Source: Propionibacteriaceae bacterium (GTDB lineage Bacteria > Actinomycetota > Actinomycetes > Propionibacteriales > Propionibacteriaceae). From it: 30,898 nucleotides of DNA. Of this stretch, positions 30,763 through 30,898 are shown in pieces. A program made the translations under genes and the position numbers. The notes below the pieces were generated by a model. That model saw only the letters and a program-made list of their open reading frames with translations. It was not told the origin of the DNA and did not search any database. The number at the start of each line of letters is the position of its first letter. Position 1 is the stretch's first letter. The DNA is taken from contig JAICEV010000002.1 of NCBI GenBank assembly GCA_025923975.1, positions 1 through 30,898 on the forward strand, written 5' to 3'.

Positions 30763-30898
30763 GTCCCACCCCATTGCCAGCCCTGCTGTTGCTGATCTTG
30801 CTGCTGCCGATGAGCTCCAGCCGCGCCCGGCATCACGGCAACCGGAATCGTGGCCACGGTGATCGGCACCGCTGTCTGCGACTGGACCTGATCAGCGA
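30756..30898 (-). CDS. C-terminal tail of probable circularly permuted ATP-grasp protein (cut by window edge)
   Basis: An open frame enters from the window edge and stops at 30758-30756, overlapping the alpha-E start. The 46 or so visible residues (ending QQQGWQWGGTC) are a Gln-rich, low-complexity tail with no diagnostic motif. Its identity rests on the near-universal gene order ATP-grasp, alpha-E, transglutaminase and on the stop-start overlap. The catalytic part is outside the window. Confidence 0.6.
   Translation of the reverse strand, partial: ADQVQSQTAVPITVATIPVAVMPGAAGAHRQQQDQQQQGWQWGGTC

Overview
The window comes from a GC-rich, high-GC Gram-positive bacterium (Actinomycetota). GTG starts are frequent and genes overlap by 4 nt. 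The gene content is typical of the group: a three-gene PntAA/PntAB/PntB transhydrogenase, a DUF5302 protein, a YbjQ-family protein with a PYGQ-rich N-terminus, an alpha-E/ATP-grasp/transglutaminase set, and a five-helix molybdoprotein with an internal twin-arginine motif. A Propionibacteriales-like host is my guess, not something the sequence proves. I see no rRNA, tRNA, CRISPR array, transposase or prophage genes.

Left edge (1-2.2 kb): the N-terminal part of an AAA-type ATP-binding protein, a divergent small Cys-containing protein whose ribosome binding site lies inside a predicted hairpin, a 48-residue basic protein, and methionine aminopeptidase.

Tetritol catabolic island (2.2-13.9 kb): an eight-gene minus-strand operon reads eltD, a triosephosphate isomerase homologue (LerI-like), DUF2291, sugar ABC ATPase, permease, substrate-binding protein, a fused DhaK-DhaL kinase (LerK-like) and an RpiB homologue (DerI-like). 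By analogy with the Mycolicibacterium smegmatis pathway, L-threitol or erythritol would be imported and oxidised to L-erythrulose. This is phosphorylated to L-erythrulose 1-phosphate, isomerised to D-erythrulose 4-phosphate, and isomerised again to D-erythrose 4-phosphate, which enters the pentose phosphate pathway. A divergent sugar-binding (SorC/DeoR-type) regulator sits across a shared control region with a TGAACA-AA-TGTTCA operator. It converges on an FGGY kinase that the pathway does not need.

Middle (13.9-22.5 kb): a patatin-like lipase with a membrane block inside its catalytic domain is divergent from an NAD(P)-binding SDR protein. Then come the transhydrogenase genes, a membrane-anchored sulfite-oxidase-fold protein and an AlkB-type dioxygenase.

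Right part (22.6-30.9 kb): a TetR-controlled heterodimeric ABC exporter with one degenerate ATP site, a HAD hydrolase, the DUF5302 and YbjQ proteins, and a transglutaminase/alpha-E/ATP-grasp operon that runs off the window.

Several palindromic elements recur between genes. The most striking is a 44-bp element, TTGTCAGAAT-N24-ATTCTGACAA with TATA at its exact centre, present at 2222-2265 and 16514-16557. A second repeat family (GAGCTGCTCGCGCA with a CGCTCGCAGCT partner) occurs twice. A third, CGACAGGCTCAG, forms a hairpin inside the tetritol operon and also encodes the C-terminus of the HAD protein. The substrate-binding protein gene has a perfect lipobox hidden in another reading frame, suggesting paired frameshifts or sequence errors.
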